Below, piece after piece: positions 10,809 through 19,868 of a stretch of 64,000 nucleotides of DNA. The notes under the pieces are model-generated. The model had not been told where the DNA came from and did not search any database. It saw only the letters and a list, made by a program, of their open reading frames with translations. Positions within the stretch are counted from its first letter, which is position 1. Each line of letters opens with the position of its first letter. The position numbers and the translations under genes were made by a program. The stretch is from Pseudaquabacterium pictum (GTDB lineage: Bacteria; Pseudomonadota; Gammaproteobacteria; Burkholderiales; Burkholderiaceae_C): NCBI RefSeq assembly GCF_005403045.1, contig NZ_BJCL01000003.1, positions 372,001-436,000 on the forward strand, read 5' to 3'.

Positions 10809-13800
10809 TCAGTGGCGCAGCGCCTCGTCGACCGCGCGCAAGACCTGCTGCGCATCCAGCGGCTTGGTCAGGAACTGGGAGGCGCCGGCGTCAAAGCACT
10901 CGTCGATGCGTTGTGGGCGGCTCTCGGCCGAGACCACGATCACCTGCAGCGTCTTCCAGCGTGAGTCGGCGCGCAGCGCCCGCAGCACCTCGATGCCGGG
11001 GTGGTCGGGCAGGTCCAGGTCCAGCAGCACCAGGTCGGCGTCGGCGGCCAGGGCCAGGCCCTCGGTGGCGGTGCCGGCGCACACCAGGGTGACGCCCGGG
11101 CGCTGGGCCAGCAGGGCCTGCATGGCGGTGGTGTCGGCGGTGCTGTCCTCGATGTAGAGCACCTTGCCGATGCTCACCTGCGGCAGCCGGAGGGCGCCGG
11201 CATTGACCACGGTGCGCTGTGGCTCTCCGGCCGGCCGTGGCAGGGCGAGGCTGAAGACCGAGCCCTGGCCCGCCTGGCTGCTGACCTCCAGCGTGCCAGC
11301 CATCAGCTCGGTGAGCTTGCGGCAGATCACCAGGCCGATGCCGGTGCCCTGGCTGCCGGGCTGGCCGGGCACGCCGTTCTGCTCGCGGCCCAGGCGGTTG
11401 AACGGCGTGAACAGCGCGCCCAGCTGGTCTGCGTCCATGCCGATGCCGGTGTCCTCCACCTCGATGCTGACCTCGCCCACCGCGCCCGGCCGGGTGCGCA
11501 GCACCACCTGGCCGCCGCGGCGGTTGTACTTCACCGCATTGCCCAGCAGGTTGACCAGCACCTGGCGCAGCCGCACCGGGTCGGCCTGCACCCATTCGGC
11601 CTGCGGGCTCAGCGACAGTTCAACCTGCACCTGCGCCTGCTGCGCCGCCGGCTCGACCATGGCCATGGCCTCCTGCGCGACGTCGGGCAGCGACACCGGT
11701 TCCAGCGTCAGCCGCAGGCCGCCGGCCTCCATGCGCGAGAGGTCGAGCACGTCGTTGATCATGTCCAGCAGGTGCCAGCCGGCCTGGCGGATCTGCGCCA
11801 GGCCGTGGCGCTGCTGCGGCTGCAGGCCTTCGCCGCCGGCCATGTCGTCATTGCCCAGCATCTGGGCAAAGCCGAGGATGGCATTCAGCGGTGCCCGCAG
11901 CTCATGGCTCAGCCGGGCCAGGAAGTCGCTCTTGGTGCGGCTGGCCACCTCGGCCTGGTCGCGCTCGCGTTCGGCCTCGCGCAGGCGCAGCACCTGGGTC
12001 AGGTCCTGCAGTGCGCCCACGGTGGCCACCGGCGCGCCGCTGGCGTCGTGCAGGGTGCGCAGACTGGCGGCCACCTGCAGCACCCGGCCGTCGGGCGTCA
12101 GGAAGCGCTGGCGCCGCGCCTGGCCGCCACCCATGGCCGCGGCGGTGCCGTCGTCCTCGGCCACGTCGGGCAGGCGGAAGTCCGCCAGCGGGCGCTGCAG
12201 CAGCGCGTCCGGCGGGCAGCCCATCATCTGGCAGAAGGCGGGGTTGACCTCGGTGATGCGGCCGGCCGGGTCGACCACGGTGACGCCGATGTTCACGCCG
12301 TCGAAGATGGCGCGGAAGCGTTGCTCGCTGACGGCCAGCCGGGCCTCGGCCTGGCGGCGTTCGTCGACCTCGGCCCGCAGGGCGGCGGTGCGCTCCTGCA
12401 CCCGGTCCTCGATGCGGCGCAGCCGGCCGCTCAGTGCCAGCAGCAGCGCGCCCAGCATGGCCATGCCGGCCACCGCTGGCAGGGCCAGCAGCCACACGGC
12501 AGTGAACAGCCGGTTGTCGGCAGTGGGCGGCTCGGTGACCAGCAGGTCGAGCCGCTGCTCGCCCACGGTCAGCGCATAGGCCGCTGCCCGCAGCGCGCGT
12601 GCCGGCACGTCGGCCTCGCAGCCACGGGGGCCGGCCAGGCGCTGGCGGCTGCCCTTGCCGGCATCCCTGTTGCCCTCCAGCAGGCAGACGCGCAGGTTGG
12701 GGTCGTCGTCGTCGGGCAGCACCGGGGCCAGCAGCGCATGGGCGTCGACCCGGGCAAACACCAGCCGGGTGGCCGCACTGCCGGCCGCCGCCGGGGCCAC
12801 TCCCTGCAGCACCAGCAGCTGGGCTGCGGCCGGTGCGGCCGCCACCAGCGGGTGCAGCACCGGCTGGCCAGGCCCTGCCAGCGCCCGCTCCACGGCCGCG
12901 GCCAGGCCGGCATCGGGCTGCAGCTGGCCATTGGCGCCGGGCCGCAGTGCGGGCAGGGCAGTGGCTTCGCCGGTCTGCTGCACCGCATGGGGCAGCAACA
13001 GTTCACCGTCTGCACTGCCGCGTTCCAGCCATCCGGTGGCGCGCAGGCCGGCGATGCGTCCCATCCAGCCGTTGCTGAGCTGGTTGAACAGGGCCGTGTC
13101 CTGGCCGCCGGCCACGGTCAGCACGCCGCGCAGCGTCAGCACCGCATCCATCGGCGTGGCCAGCAACTGCTGCACCCGCACCCGGCGCAGGTTGGCCTCG
13201 CGGTCGAAGTACACCTGCAGGCGCTGTTCGTCGCGGCTGGCCACCTGGTGCAGGCCCGGCAGCAGCACGGCCACCATCAGCACCAGCGGCAGCGCCACCA
13301 ATCGGCGGCGTGGCCGCCAGGGGGCCGCGGGGCGGGCCAGCCAGCACAGCAGCACCGGGGCGGTGACGATGATGCCGGCCGCATCGGCGATGAACCGGCC
13401 CACCGCGCCGGCCAGCTGCGGCCGCAGCTGGGCCGCCGTGACGGTCTCCTGGACCCAGGTGCCCAGCGCGCCGCCCAGCACGCCCAGTGCGGCCGCTGCC
13501 GGCGCCGCCACCAGCACCAGGCGGCGCAGCCGCGGCCAGGTGTCCAGCAGCAGCAGGTCGGGATCGGCGGCATGGCGCATCAGCCAGCCCACCAGCGTGG
13601 CCTGCAGGCCCAGCACCGCAGTGGCCAGCAGGGCCGGTTGCCAGGCGATGCCGCGCACCGCCAGGTCGGCCACCAGCACACCGGCCAGCGCGGCCGGCAC
13701 CGTCCAGCGGCCGCGGGCGATGGCGGCCGCGGCGGCCACGCCCAGCACCACCGACAGTGGCACCAGCATGGCCGTGCCCAGGGTGTAGGCCGGCAGCAGC

Positions 13801-13919
13801 GCCTGCAGGGCCGCGCAGAGCACGGCCAGGGCCAGGCCGCGGAGGACGATGTGGGCGAGGCTGTCGGTCTCGGGTTCGGTGCGGGGCAGGGCGTTGGCCG
13901 TGGTGGACGACTCGTTCAT
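10809..13919 (-). CDS. MASE1-CHASE-PAS hybrid sensor histidine kinase with receiver domain
   Basis: This is a membrane-bound hybrid kinase of 1036 aa. It has an N-terminal multi-helix block resembling MASE1 (about residues 20-215), then a further helix, a periplasmic region of about 230 residues resembling a CHASE sensor (starting near VASRDEQRLQVYFDREANLRR), another membrane helix, and a PAS domain (about 530-640). HisKA with phospho-His672 (LSHELRAPLNAILGF) and HATPase with N, G1 (DTGIGM) and G2 (GTGIGL) boxes follow. The C-terminal receiver has phosphoacceptor Asp967 (LLDLDLPDHPG). No output domain is attached, so a phosphorelay partner is expected elsewhere. The start at 13919 avoids overlap with the divergent DMT gene. 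Confidence 0.9.
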   Translation of the reverse strand: MNESSTTANALPRTEPETDSLAHIVLRGLALAVLCAALQALLPAYTLGTAMLVPLSVVLGVAAAAAIARGRWTVPAALAGVLVADLAVRGIAWQPALLATAVLGLQATLVGWLMRHAADPDLLLLDTWPRLRRLVLVAAPAAAALGVLGGALGTWVQETVTAAQLRPQLAGAVGRFIADAAGIIVTAPVLLCWLARPAAPWRPRRRLVALPLVLMVAVLLPGLHQVASRDEQRLQVYFDREANLRRVRVQQLLATPMDAVLTLRGVLTVAGGQDTALFNQLSNGWMGRIAGLRATGWLERGSADGELLLPHAVQQTGEATALPALRPGANGQLQPDAGLAAAVERALAGPGQPVLHPLVAAAPAAAQLLVLQGVAPAAAGSAATRLVFARVDAHALLAPVLPDDDDPNLRVCLLEGNRDAGKGSRQRLAGPRGCEADVPARALRAAAYALTVGEQRLDLLVTEPPTADNRLFTAVWLLALPAVAGMAMLGALLLALSGRLRRIEDRVQERTAALRAEVDERRQAEARLAVSEQRFRAIFDGVNIGVTVVDPAGRITEVNPAFCQMMGCPPDALLQRPLADFRLPDVAEDDGTAAAMGGGQARRQRFLTPDGRVLQVAASLRTLHDASGAPVATVGALQDLTQVLRLREAERERDQAEVASRTKSDFLARLSHELRAPLNAILGFAQMLGNDDMAGGEGLQPQQRHGLAQIRQAGWHLLDMINDVLDLSRMEAGGLRLTLEPVSLPDVAQEAMAMVEPAAQQAQVQVELSLSPQAEWVQADPVRLRQVLVNLLGNAVKYNRRGGQVVLRTRPGAVGEVSIEVEDTGIGMDADQLGALFTPFNRLGREQNGVPGQPGSQGTGIGLVICRKLTELMAGTLEVSSQAGQGSVFSLALPRPAGEPQRTVVNAGALRLPQVSIGKVLYIEDSTADTTAMQALLAQRPGVTLVCAGTATEGLALAADADLVLLDLDLPDHPGIEVLRALRADSRWKTLQVIVVSAESRPQRIDECFDAGASQFLTKPLDAQQVLRAVDEALRH

Positions 13920-14005
13920 GTTGTTGTTGCTGCTGTCGAGTGCCGGCAAGTATGGCGCAGCAGCCGGCGTGGCCCGGCTGGGCACGGGCTCCCTAGAATC
14001 CCGGC

Positions 14006-14902
14006 ATGACCACGCTGCCACTGCAGGCCCGCTGGGTGGGCCCGCTGCTGGCCATGGCCGGCGCGGTCGCCTTCTCCGGCAAGGCCATCATCGTCAAGCT
14101 GGCCTACCGCCATGGCGTGGATGCGGTGACGCTGATCATGCTGCGCATGGCGGTGGCGCTGCCGTTCTTCCTGCTGATGTGCTGGTGGGCCGGCCGCGGC
14201 CGCACGCCGCTGCCCTGGCGCGACCGCTGGATCGCCGCCGCGCTGGGCTTCAGCGGCTACTACCTGTCGAGCTTTCTCGACTTCCTCGGCCTGCAGCACA
14301 TCACCGCCAGTCTGGAGCGGCTGATCCTGTACCTGACGCCGTCGGTGGTGCTGCTGCTGTCCTGGGCGCTGTATGGCCGCCGGGCCAGCGCGCGGCAGTG
14401 GCTGGCGATGGCGCTGGCCTACTTCGGCCTGGTGCTGGTGTTCGGCCACGAGCTGACGCTGGAGGGCCCGCGCGTGGCGCTGGGCACGGCGCTGGTGGTC
14501 GCCAGCACGCTCAGCTACGCCGGCTACCTGCTCTACAGCGGCGAGGTGGTGCAGCGCATCGGCGCGCTGCGGCTCACCGGCTGGGCCAGCGCAGTGGCCT
14601 GCGTGCTGTGCCTGGCGCAGTTCGCGCTGCTGCGGCCGCTGGCGGGCGTGGCCGACATCCCGGCGCCGGTGCTGTGGCTGAGCCTGGTCAACGGCACGCT
14701 GTGCACCGTGCTGCCGGTGCTGATGGTGATGATGGCCATCGAGCGCATCGGCTCGGCCAAGGCGGCGCAATACGGCATGGTCGGGCCGGTGACCACCATC
14801 GCCATGGGCGTGCTGATCCTGGGCGAACCGTTCACCGCCTGGGTGGCCGCCGGCACGCTGTGTGTGCTGGGCGGCGTGGCGCTGCTGGCGCGCACACGGT
14901 AG
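14006..14902 (+). CDS. EamA/DMT-superfamily transporter
   Basis: This 298-aa integral membrane protein has ten hydrophobic helices and two EamA repeats, as in the drug/metabolite exporter families RhaT/YdcZ-EamA. The first repeat begins GPLLAMAGAVAFSGKAIIVKLAY. The second ends with the typical SAKAAQYGMVGPVTTIAMGVLILGEPFT. Such proteins export amino acids, metabolites or drugs; the substrate cannot be read here. It is divergent from the sensor kinase and only 37 bp upstream of the SDR-like gene, so those two are probably co-transcribed. A TAGAAT hexamer lies six bases before the ATG, so a very short leader is possible. Confidence 0.88.
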   Translation: MTTLPLQARWVGPLLAMAGAVAFSGKAIIVKLAYRHGVDAVTLIMLRMAVALPFFLLMCWWAGRGRTPLPWRDRWIAAALGFSGYYLSSFLDFLGLQHITASLERLILYLTPSVVLLLSWALYGRRASARQWLAMALAYFGLVLVFGHELTLEGPRVALGTALVVASTLSYAGYLLYSGEVVQRIGALRLTGWASAVACVLCLAQFALLRPLAGVADIPAPVLWLSLVNGTLCTVLPVLMVMMAIERIGSAKAAQYGMVGPVTTIAMGVLILGEPFTAWVAAGTLCVLGGVALLARTR

Positions 14903-14939
14903 GCTTCACCGATTCATCCAACCAACGAGGAGAGCACGC

Positions 14940-15728
14940 ATGGATCTGGGCATCGCAGGCAAGTGGGCGCTGGTGTGTGCCGCCAGCAAGGGGCTGGGGC
15001 GCGGCTGCGCCGAATCGCTGGCGCGCGAAGGCGTCAACGTGGTCATCACCGCGCGCGGTGCCGAGGCGCTGGAAGCCACGGCCGCCGACATCCGCCGGAT
15101 GGCCCCCGGCGTGCAGGTGCGCACCGTGGCCGGCGACATCACCACCGAGGCCGGCCGCGCCGCGGCGCTGGCCGCCTGCCCGCAGGTCGACATCCTGGTC
15201 AACAACGCCGGCGGCCCGCCGCCGGGCGACTTCCGCCAGTGGGACCGCGCCGCCTGGCTGGCCGCGGTGGAGGGCAACATGTTCACGCCGATCGAGCTGA
15301 TCAAGGCCACGGTCGATGCCATGGCGGCACGGGGTTATGGCCGGGTGATCAACATCACCTCGTCGTCGGTGAAGGCGCCGATCGACTTCCTGGGCCTGAG
15401 CAACGGTGCCCGCAGCGGCCTGACCGGCTTCGTCGCCGGCGTGGCCCGCCAGCCGCAGCTGGCCGGCCGCGGCGTGACGATCAACAGCATCCTGCCCGGC
15501 TCCTTCGACACCGACCGGCTCAAGCAGGGCTTCAAGGCCAATGCCGCCAAGGCCGGCGTGTCGCCCGAGGAACTGGCCGACCGCCGCCGCGTGCTGGTGC
15601 CGGCGCAGCGCTTCGGCACGCCGGCCGAGTTCGGCGAGTTGTGCGCCTTCCTGTGCAGCCTGCAGGCCGGCTACATCACCGGCCAGAACCTGCTGATCGA
15701 CGGCGGCGCCTACCCGGGCACCTACTGA
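14940..15728 (+). CDS. SDR-family protein lacking the canonical Tyr-x3-Lys
   Basis: The 262-aa Rossmann-fold protein belongs to the short-chain dehydrogenase/reductase superfamily. It has AASKGLGRGCAESLAREG in the nucleotide-binding position and the structural NNAGG motif. Where classical members have YxxxK, this protein reads LSNGARSG, so the catalytic Tyr and Lys both seem absent. This matches the atypical FabG-like SDR subgroup, annotated as oxidoreductases although the catalytic tetrad is incomplete. The C-terminal QNLLIDGGAYPGTY is normal. GAGGAG at 14927-14932 fixes the start at 14940. The preceding DMT gene is 37 bp away. Substrate is unknown, and it may have a non-redox or altered chemistry. 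Confidence 0.85.
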   Translation: MDLGIAGKWALVCAASKGLGRGCAESLAREGVNVVITARGAEALEATAADIRRMAPGVQVRTVAGDITTEAGRAAALAACPQVDILVNNAGGPPPGDFRQWDRAAWLAAVEGNMFTPIELIKATVDAMAARGYGRVINITSSSVKAPIDFLGLSNGARSGLTGFVAGVARQPQLAGRGVTINSILPGSFDTDRLKQGFKANAAKAGVSPEELADRRRVLVPAQRFGTPAEFGELCAFLCSLQAGYITGQNLLIDGGAYPGTY

Positions 15729-15864
15729 CCGCGCGCCGGGCCGCGTCCACTGCACGGCAGGCGGACGGCGCCGCATGGGCGCTTGCCAGCCTTGACGCCC
15801 GCGGTGCTTGACCGTCCAATGGATCGACGGGAGCCGGCCTGCAGTCCGGCACGAGGGGAACGCG

Positions 15865-17886
15865 GTGGTGGATTCGGTCTCGGTCTTCTTCTCCTATTCA
15901 CACAAGGACGAAGAACTGCGCAACGCGCTGGACGTGCACCTGGCGCCGCTGCGCCGCGACAGGCTGATCGCCGCCTGGCATGACCGCAAGATCAGCGCCG
16001 GGACCGAATGGGATGCGGCCATCCAGTCCAAGCTGCGCGCTGCCGACATCATCGTGCTGCTGCTCAGCCCCGATTACCTCGCGTCCGACTATTGCGCCGT
16101 CCACGAGATCCCGGCCGCGCTGGCGCGCCATGCCGCGGGCGAGGCGGTGGTGATCCCGGTGGTGCTGCGCACCTTCACCTGGAGCGCCTCGCCGGTGGCC
16201 CACCTGCAGAGCCTGCCGCGCGACAAGAAGGCCATCAACGGTTGGGCCGACCGCGATGAGGCCTACGTCATCGTGGCCGAAGGCATCCGCGAGGAGGCCA
16301 TGCGGGTGCTGGAGCTGCGCCGCCAGCAGGCGCTGCAGCGCGACGCTGCCCGCGAGCGCTACCAGACCAAGGTGCTGGAGATGCTGTCGGACGGCCGCAT
16401 CTCGCCGGTCGAACGCGACACGCTGGACGAGCTGCGCGACGACCTGAAGCTCACGCCAGCCGAGGCGCGGGCGATCGAGGCCAAGGCGGCCGAGCCGCTG
16501 ACCAAGTACAGCGAGGATCTGGAGCGCTACAAGCGCACCCTGCTGAAGGTGATCGACGAGGAATACCCGATCGGCGAGCAGCTGCGTGAAGACCTGAAGC
16601 TGCGCCGGCGCGACCTCGGCCTGAAGGACGAGGATGCCGACCGCGTGGAGGCGCCGATCCTGGCCGAGGCCGAGGCACGCCACCAGCGGGCGCGAGAGGC
16701 GGTTGCCGCGGCGCCCGTGGTGCCCCCGGCACCACCTGCCCCACCGGCGCCGCCAGTGCCAGCCGCCCCACCCATGGCTGCGGCCCCGCCGGTGCCTCAG
16801 GTCCCGCCGGCGGCGGCGGCGCTGCCCGAGCCACCGCCTGCGCCGGCGCCGCTTCCGCCAGCGGACCTGGACGACATCTTCGGCATCCTGGATGCGCCTG
16901 TGCCTGCGCCCGCCCCGGTGGCCGCCGAGCAGGAGGATCTGCTGGCCGACGTCGACGTCGTCGAGGTGGTGGCCACGGTCCTTGCCGAGTGCGGCCATGG
17001 CGGCGACCTGCATGTGGCGCCGAAGATTCCCGCCGCCAAGCTCGACCGGGCACGCCGGTCCTGCAACGTGCCATCGGACGAGCCGGTGCTCGGTCTGCTC
17101 GACCTCACGGTCTTCGGATCGGCCAGCGACGCGCTGCTGATCGGGCCGATCGGGATCGACTACCACCACGACCATGGGGACACCAAGGACTTCCATCTGC
17201 AGTGGTCGGACATGGTGCTCATGGCCCAATGTGGCGAAGTCTTCACGGTGAAGGACAAGACCCAGGTGGTCGCACCCAACGGCACAGTGCTCTACGTGCC
17301 GTGCAGCGTGGCCACGTCCGATCTGGCGACGCTGCTGACCTCCATCCTGCAGCGGCTGATCGACGCTGCTGATGCCGCGGCCAGCGTGCCTGAGGCGCCG
17401 CCAGCGGCGCAGTCCGTGCATGCCGGCCCGGTGATCGTCGCCCCCGCGGGCGCGCAGGCCCAGGAGCAGGCCGTCTGGAGCCACCTGCTGGCCGACATGA
17501 AGGCCGATCTGAACGACAGCATCAGCCGCCTGCTCTACGACCGCAGCGTCGGGTCCGAACTGCGGGTGTTCGCGCTGGCCGGTGATGCCCGGGCCGACCT
17601 GCTGTGTGCCTTCGTCGGTGATTCCGGCGACTTGCTGGTGGCCGTGTGGGGCAACAAGGAACTGCCGCAGGTGCTGAGCCTGGCCCACCCGGCCCGCAAG
17701 CGGCTCACCGATGAACTGGGCTTCCAGGTGCTCACCGGGCAGGGATTGGCCTTTGCCCGCGGCTTCGGGCCGGCGGGCGAGGCCGATGTCGACGAGGTGG
17801 TGGCCTTGCTGGCAGACCTGATCTTCTCGGTGTTCGACCTGCCGCGCGGCGGCCTGGCGGTGAGCTGGGAGCTGCCGGCGGTCTGA
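15865..17886 (+). CDS. Multidomain TIR protein with Pro-rich linker and PH-like domain
   Basis: This 673-aa cytosolic protein has no signal peptide or membrane helix. The N-terminal TIR domain (about residues 5-150) starts FFSYSHKDEELR and has SDYCAVHE with Glu81 at the place of the catalytic Glu of NAD-cleaving TIRs. A charged helical region (about 160-280) follows, with two related LRxDLxLxxxEA units that recall effector-associated helical domains. A Pro/Ala linker runs to about 365. A beta-rich domain (about 400-510, VLGLLDLTVFGSASDALLIG) looks PH-like, and an unrecognised C-terminal domain (about 540-673) ends it. The GTG at 15865 is chosen because GAGGGGAA lies 5 bases upstream; a TTG at 15808 is an alternative. 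TIR proteins of this kind often act in phage defence or signalling, but the role here is inferred. Confidence 0.8.
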   Translation: MVDSVSVFFSYSHKDEELRNALDVHLAPLRRDRLIAAWHDRKISAGTEWDAAIQSKLRAADIIVLLLSPDYLASDYCAVHEIPAALARHAAGEAVVIPVVLRTFTWSASPVAHLQSLPRDKKAINGWADRDEAYVIVAEGIREEAMRVLELRRQQALQRDAARERYQTKVLEMLSDGRISPVERDTLDELRDDLKLTPAEARAIEAKAAEPLTKYSEDLERYKRTLLKVIDEEYPIGEQLREDLKLRRRDLGLKDEDADRVEAPILAEAEARHQRAREAVAAAPVVPPAPPAPPAPPVPAAPPMAAAPPVPQVPPAAAALPEPPPAPAPLPPADLDDIFGILDAPVPAPAPVAAEQEDLLADVDVVEVVATVLAECGHGGDLHVAPKIPAAKLDRARRSCNVPSDEPVLGLLDLTVFGSASDALLIGPIGIDYHHDHGDTKDFHLQWSDMVLMAQCGEVFTVKDKTQVVAPNGTVLYVPCSVATSDLATLLTSILQRLIDAADAAASVPEAPPAAQSVHAGPVIVAPAGAQAQEQAVWSHLLADMKADLNDSISRLLYDRSVGSELRVFALAGDARADLLCAFVGDSGDLLVAVWGNKELPQVLSLAHPARKRLTDELGFQVLTGQGLAFARGFGPAGEADVDEVVALLADLIFSVFDLPRGGLAVSWELPAV

Positions 17887-17981
17887 GGGCCTGCTGCCGC
17901 CGCAGCCCGTGGTCCGCGCCGGGCCCGCCATGCCCACCGGCGCCGATACACTGGCGCCCCGCCGCCGTTGCCCCACCGCCC

Positions 17982-18836
17982 GTGTCCGACCGCCTTGCCG
18001 TCCTGCCGCAATACCTGCTGCCCAAGCAGGCGCTGACCCAGCTGGCTGGCGCCGTGGCGCGGCGCCGTGGTGGCGCCTTCACCACCGCGCTGATCCGCCG
18101 CTTCGTCGCCCGCTATGGCGTCGACATGGCCGAGGCCGCCGACCCGCGCATCGAGGCCTACGCCAGCTTCAACGACTTCTTCACCCGCGCGCTCAGGTCC
18201 GGCGCTCGCCCGTTGGCCGATGCGCCGCTGCTGTGCCCGGTCGATGGCGCGATCAGCCAGTTCGGCCCGGTGCAGCAGGGCCAGGTGTTCCAGGCCAAGG
18301 GCCACAGCTACAGCGCCACCGCGCTGGTGGGTGGCGACGCGGCGTTGGCCGCGCCGTTTGCCGATGGCGACTTCGCCACGCTGTACCTCAGCCCGCGCGA
18401 CTACCACCGCATCCACATGCCCTGCGCCGGCAGGCTGCGCCGCATGCTCCATGTGCCGGGCGATCTGTTCTCGGTGAACCCGACCACCGCCCGCGGCGTG
18501 CCCGGACTCTTCGCCCGTAACGAGCGGGTGGTCTGCGTGTTCGACGATGCGGCCGGCCGGCCCTTCGTGCTGGTGCTGGTGGGCGCCACTATCGTCGGCA
18601 GCATGGCCACTGTGTGGCATGGCCTGGTGAACCCGCCGCGGCCCGGCACGGTGCGTGACTGGCACTACACCGGCGACCAGGCCGTGCAACTCGACCGCGG
18701 CGCCGAGATGGGCCGCTTCCTGCTGGGATCGACCGTGGTGATGCTGTTCACCCGCGCGCAGATGCAGGGCCTGCGGTTCAACCCGGCCTGGGCACCCGGT
18801 GGCCCCATCCGCATGGGCCAGGCGATGGCGGCCTGA
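17982..18836 (+). CDS. psd: Phosphatidylserine decarboxylase
   Basis: Psd converts phosphatidylserine to phosphatidylethanolamine at the inner membrane. The 284-aa proenzyme carries the LGST self-cleavage site at residues 248-251 (Ser250 becomes the pyruvoyl group), the conserved His144 region (YHRIHMPCAG), Asp88 in CPVDGAIS and the FFTR motif (residues 66-69). All are expected of the bacterial membrane-type enzyme. The start is GTG at 17982 (MSDRLAVLPQYLLPK), which gives the normal N-terminus. It lies 95 bp after the TIR gene, and convergent to the transglutaminase-like gene with 15 bp between. Nothing in the sequence links it functionally to the TIR protein. Confidence 0.95.
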   Translation: MSDRLAVLPQYLLPKQALTQLAGAVARRRGGAFTTALIRRFVARYGVDMAEAADPRIEAYASFNDFFTRALRSGARPLADAPLLCPVDGAISQFGPVQQGQVFQAKGHSYSATALVGGDAALAAPFADGDFATLYLSPRDYHRIHMPCAGRLRRMLHVPGDLFSVNPTTARGVPGLFARNERVVCVFDDAAGRPFVLVLVGATIVGSMATVWHGLVNPPRPGTVRDWHYTGDQAVQLDRGAEMGRFLLGSTVVMLFTRAQMQGLRFNPAWAPGGPIRMGQAMAA

Positions 18837-18851
18837 GTCCGGCGCCTCGGC

Positions 18852-19715
18852 TCAGCCGTCGGTCGACAAGGCCTCGGCGCAATGCCAGGGCATCTCCAGC
18901 CGGCCATCATCGCCCGCCAGGACCTCGATGGTGATGCGCGGCGCCGACGACTGCACCGGCCCGAAGATGGTGGCGAAGGCCACGTCCGCTGCATCCCGCC
19001 CGGTGCCGAAGCGCACGAAGCCCATCGGGATGGCGGTGCCCGAGGGGTCGAAGATGTACCAGCGGCCGTCCAGGTAGGCCTCCACGTAGGCATGGAAGTC
19101 GGTCGGGCCCAGGGCCGGGTCGGCGCCGTAGTCGATGCCGGTGGCAAAGCGCGCCGGGATGTTCACCGCCCGGCACAGCGCGATCATCAGGTGGGCGAAG
19201 TCGCGGCAGACGCCCACGCCGTCAACCAGCGTGTCCATCGCCGAGGTGTTGGCATTGCTGGTGTTGGGCGTGAAGGCGGTGCGCTGCAGCACCCAGTCGC
19301 GGATGCCCTGCACCCGGCCGTGGCCCTGCCACTGCTGGCCGAACTCCCGCGTGGCCAGGCGGGTCAGGCGGTCGCTCTGGCAGTAGCGGCTGGGGTAGAT
19401 GTAGCCCAGCACCGGCGTGGGCAGCTGGGCCACCGGCGTTTCGGCAATGGCCGCCGGCCAGGCCTTGTGGTGCACCAGGTCGACGGTGGCGCTGTAGCCC
19501 ACCCGCAGCGGCCCGGCATGGGCGCTCAGCCGCAGGTAGCGGTTGCCGGTCGCCGGGTCGGTGTCCACGCGCGAAGGGACATCCTGGCTCAGCGTCAGCT
19601 GCTCCTGCAGCACCACCTGGCGGGCGGTGTGCGCGGCATGGATGTTGAAGATGAAGTCGCAGCCCGGCGGGGCGACGAGGTAATCCAGTTCCAGTTGCAG
19701 GCGCAGCCGGATCAT
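18852..19715 (-). CDS. Transglutaminase-like domain protein
   Basis: The 287-aa cytosolic-looking protein has an N-terminal beta-rich half (MIRLRLQLELDYLV...) and a C-terminal transglutaminase-like cysteine protease fold. The catalytic triad is visible: Cys in GVGVCRDFAHLMIALCR, His in DFHAYVEAYLDGRWYIFD and the Asp of that FD. The domain pair resembles COG1305 proteins often found beside circularly permuted ATP-grasp and alpha-E genes, but none of those is nearby. Activity may be proteolytic or amide-cleaving; the substrate is unknown. It converges on psd and is divergent from the first M81 peptidase gene. Confidence 0.85.
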   Translation of the reverse strand: MIRLRLQLELDYLVAPPGCDFIFNIHAAHTARQVVLQEQLTLSQDVPSRVDTDPATGNRYLRLSAHAGPLRVGYSATVDLVHHKAWPAAIAETPVAQLPTPVLGYIYPSRYCQSDRLTRLATREFGQQWQGHGRVQGIRDWVLQRTAFTPNTSNANTSAMDTLVDGVGVCRDFAHLMIALCRAVNIPARFATGIDYGADPALGPTDFHAYVEAYLDGRWYIFDPSGTAIPMGFVRFGTGRDAADVAFATIFGPVQSSAPRITIEVLAGDDGRLEMPWHCAEALSTDG

Positions 19716-19868
19716 GGGCGCAGCTTCGTCGGGTGCTGCAACGGTCTGAGGGTTTTCATGGGGGTCCTGGATTTACTCGACCGTAACACCGTTCCTGCGC
19801 GGGCCGGTGTGCACCAGCATTGACCTTGCGACCGGGCCTGGGCTAGCGTGGGGCTCCGTACTCTGCCG

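Noticed and set aside
11001-14009. 1002-residue open frame on the plus strand opposite the hybrid kinase
   Set aside because: Shadow of the kinase; no domain pattern, signal or RBS, and the opposite strand has every expected kinase motif.
15898-17976. 692-residue minus-strand frame opposite the TIR gene
   Set aside because: Antisense shadow; the plus-strand frame has coherent domains and an RBS.
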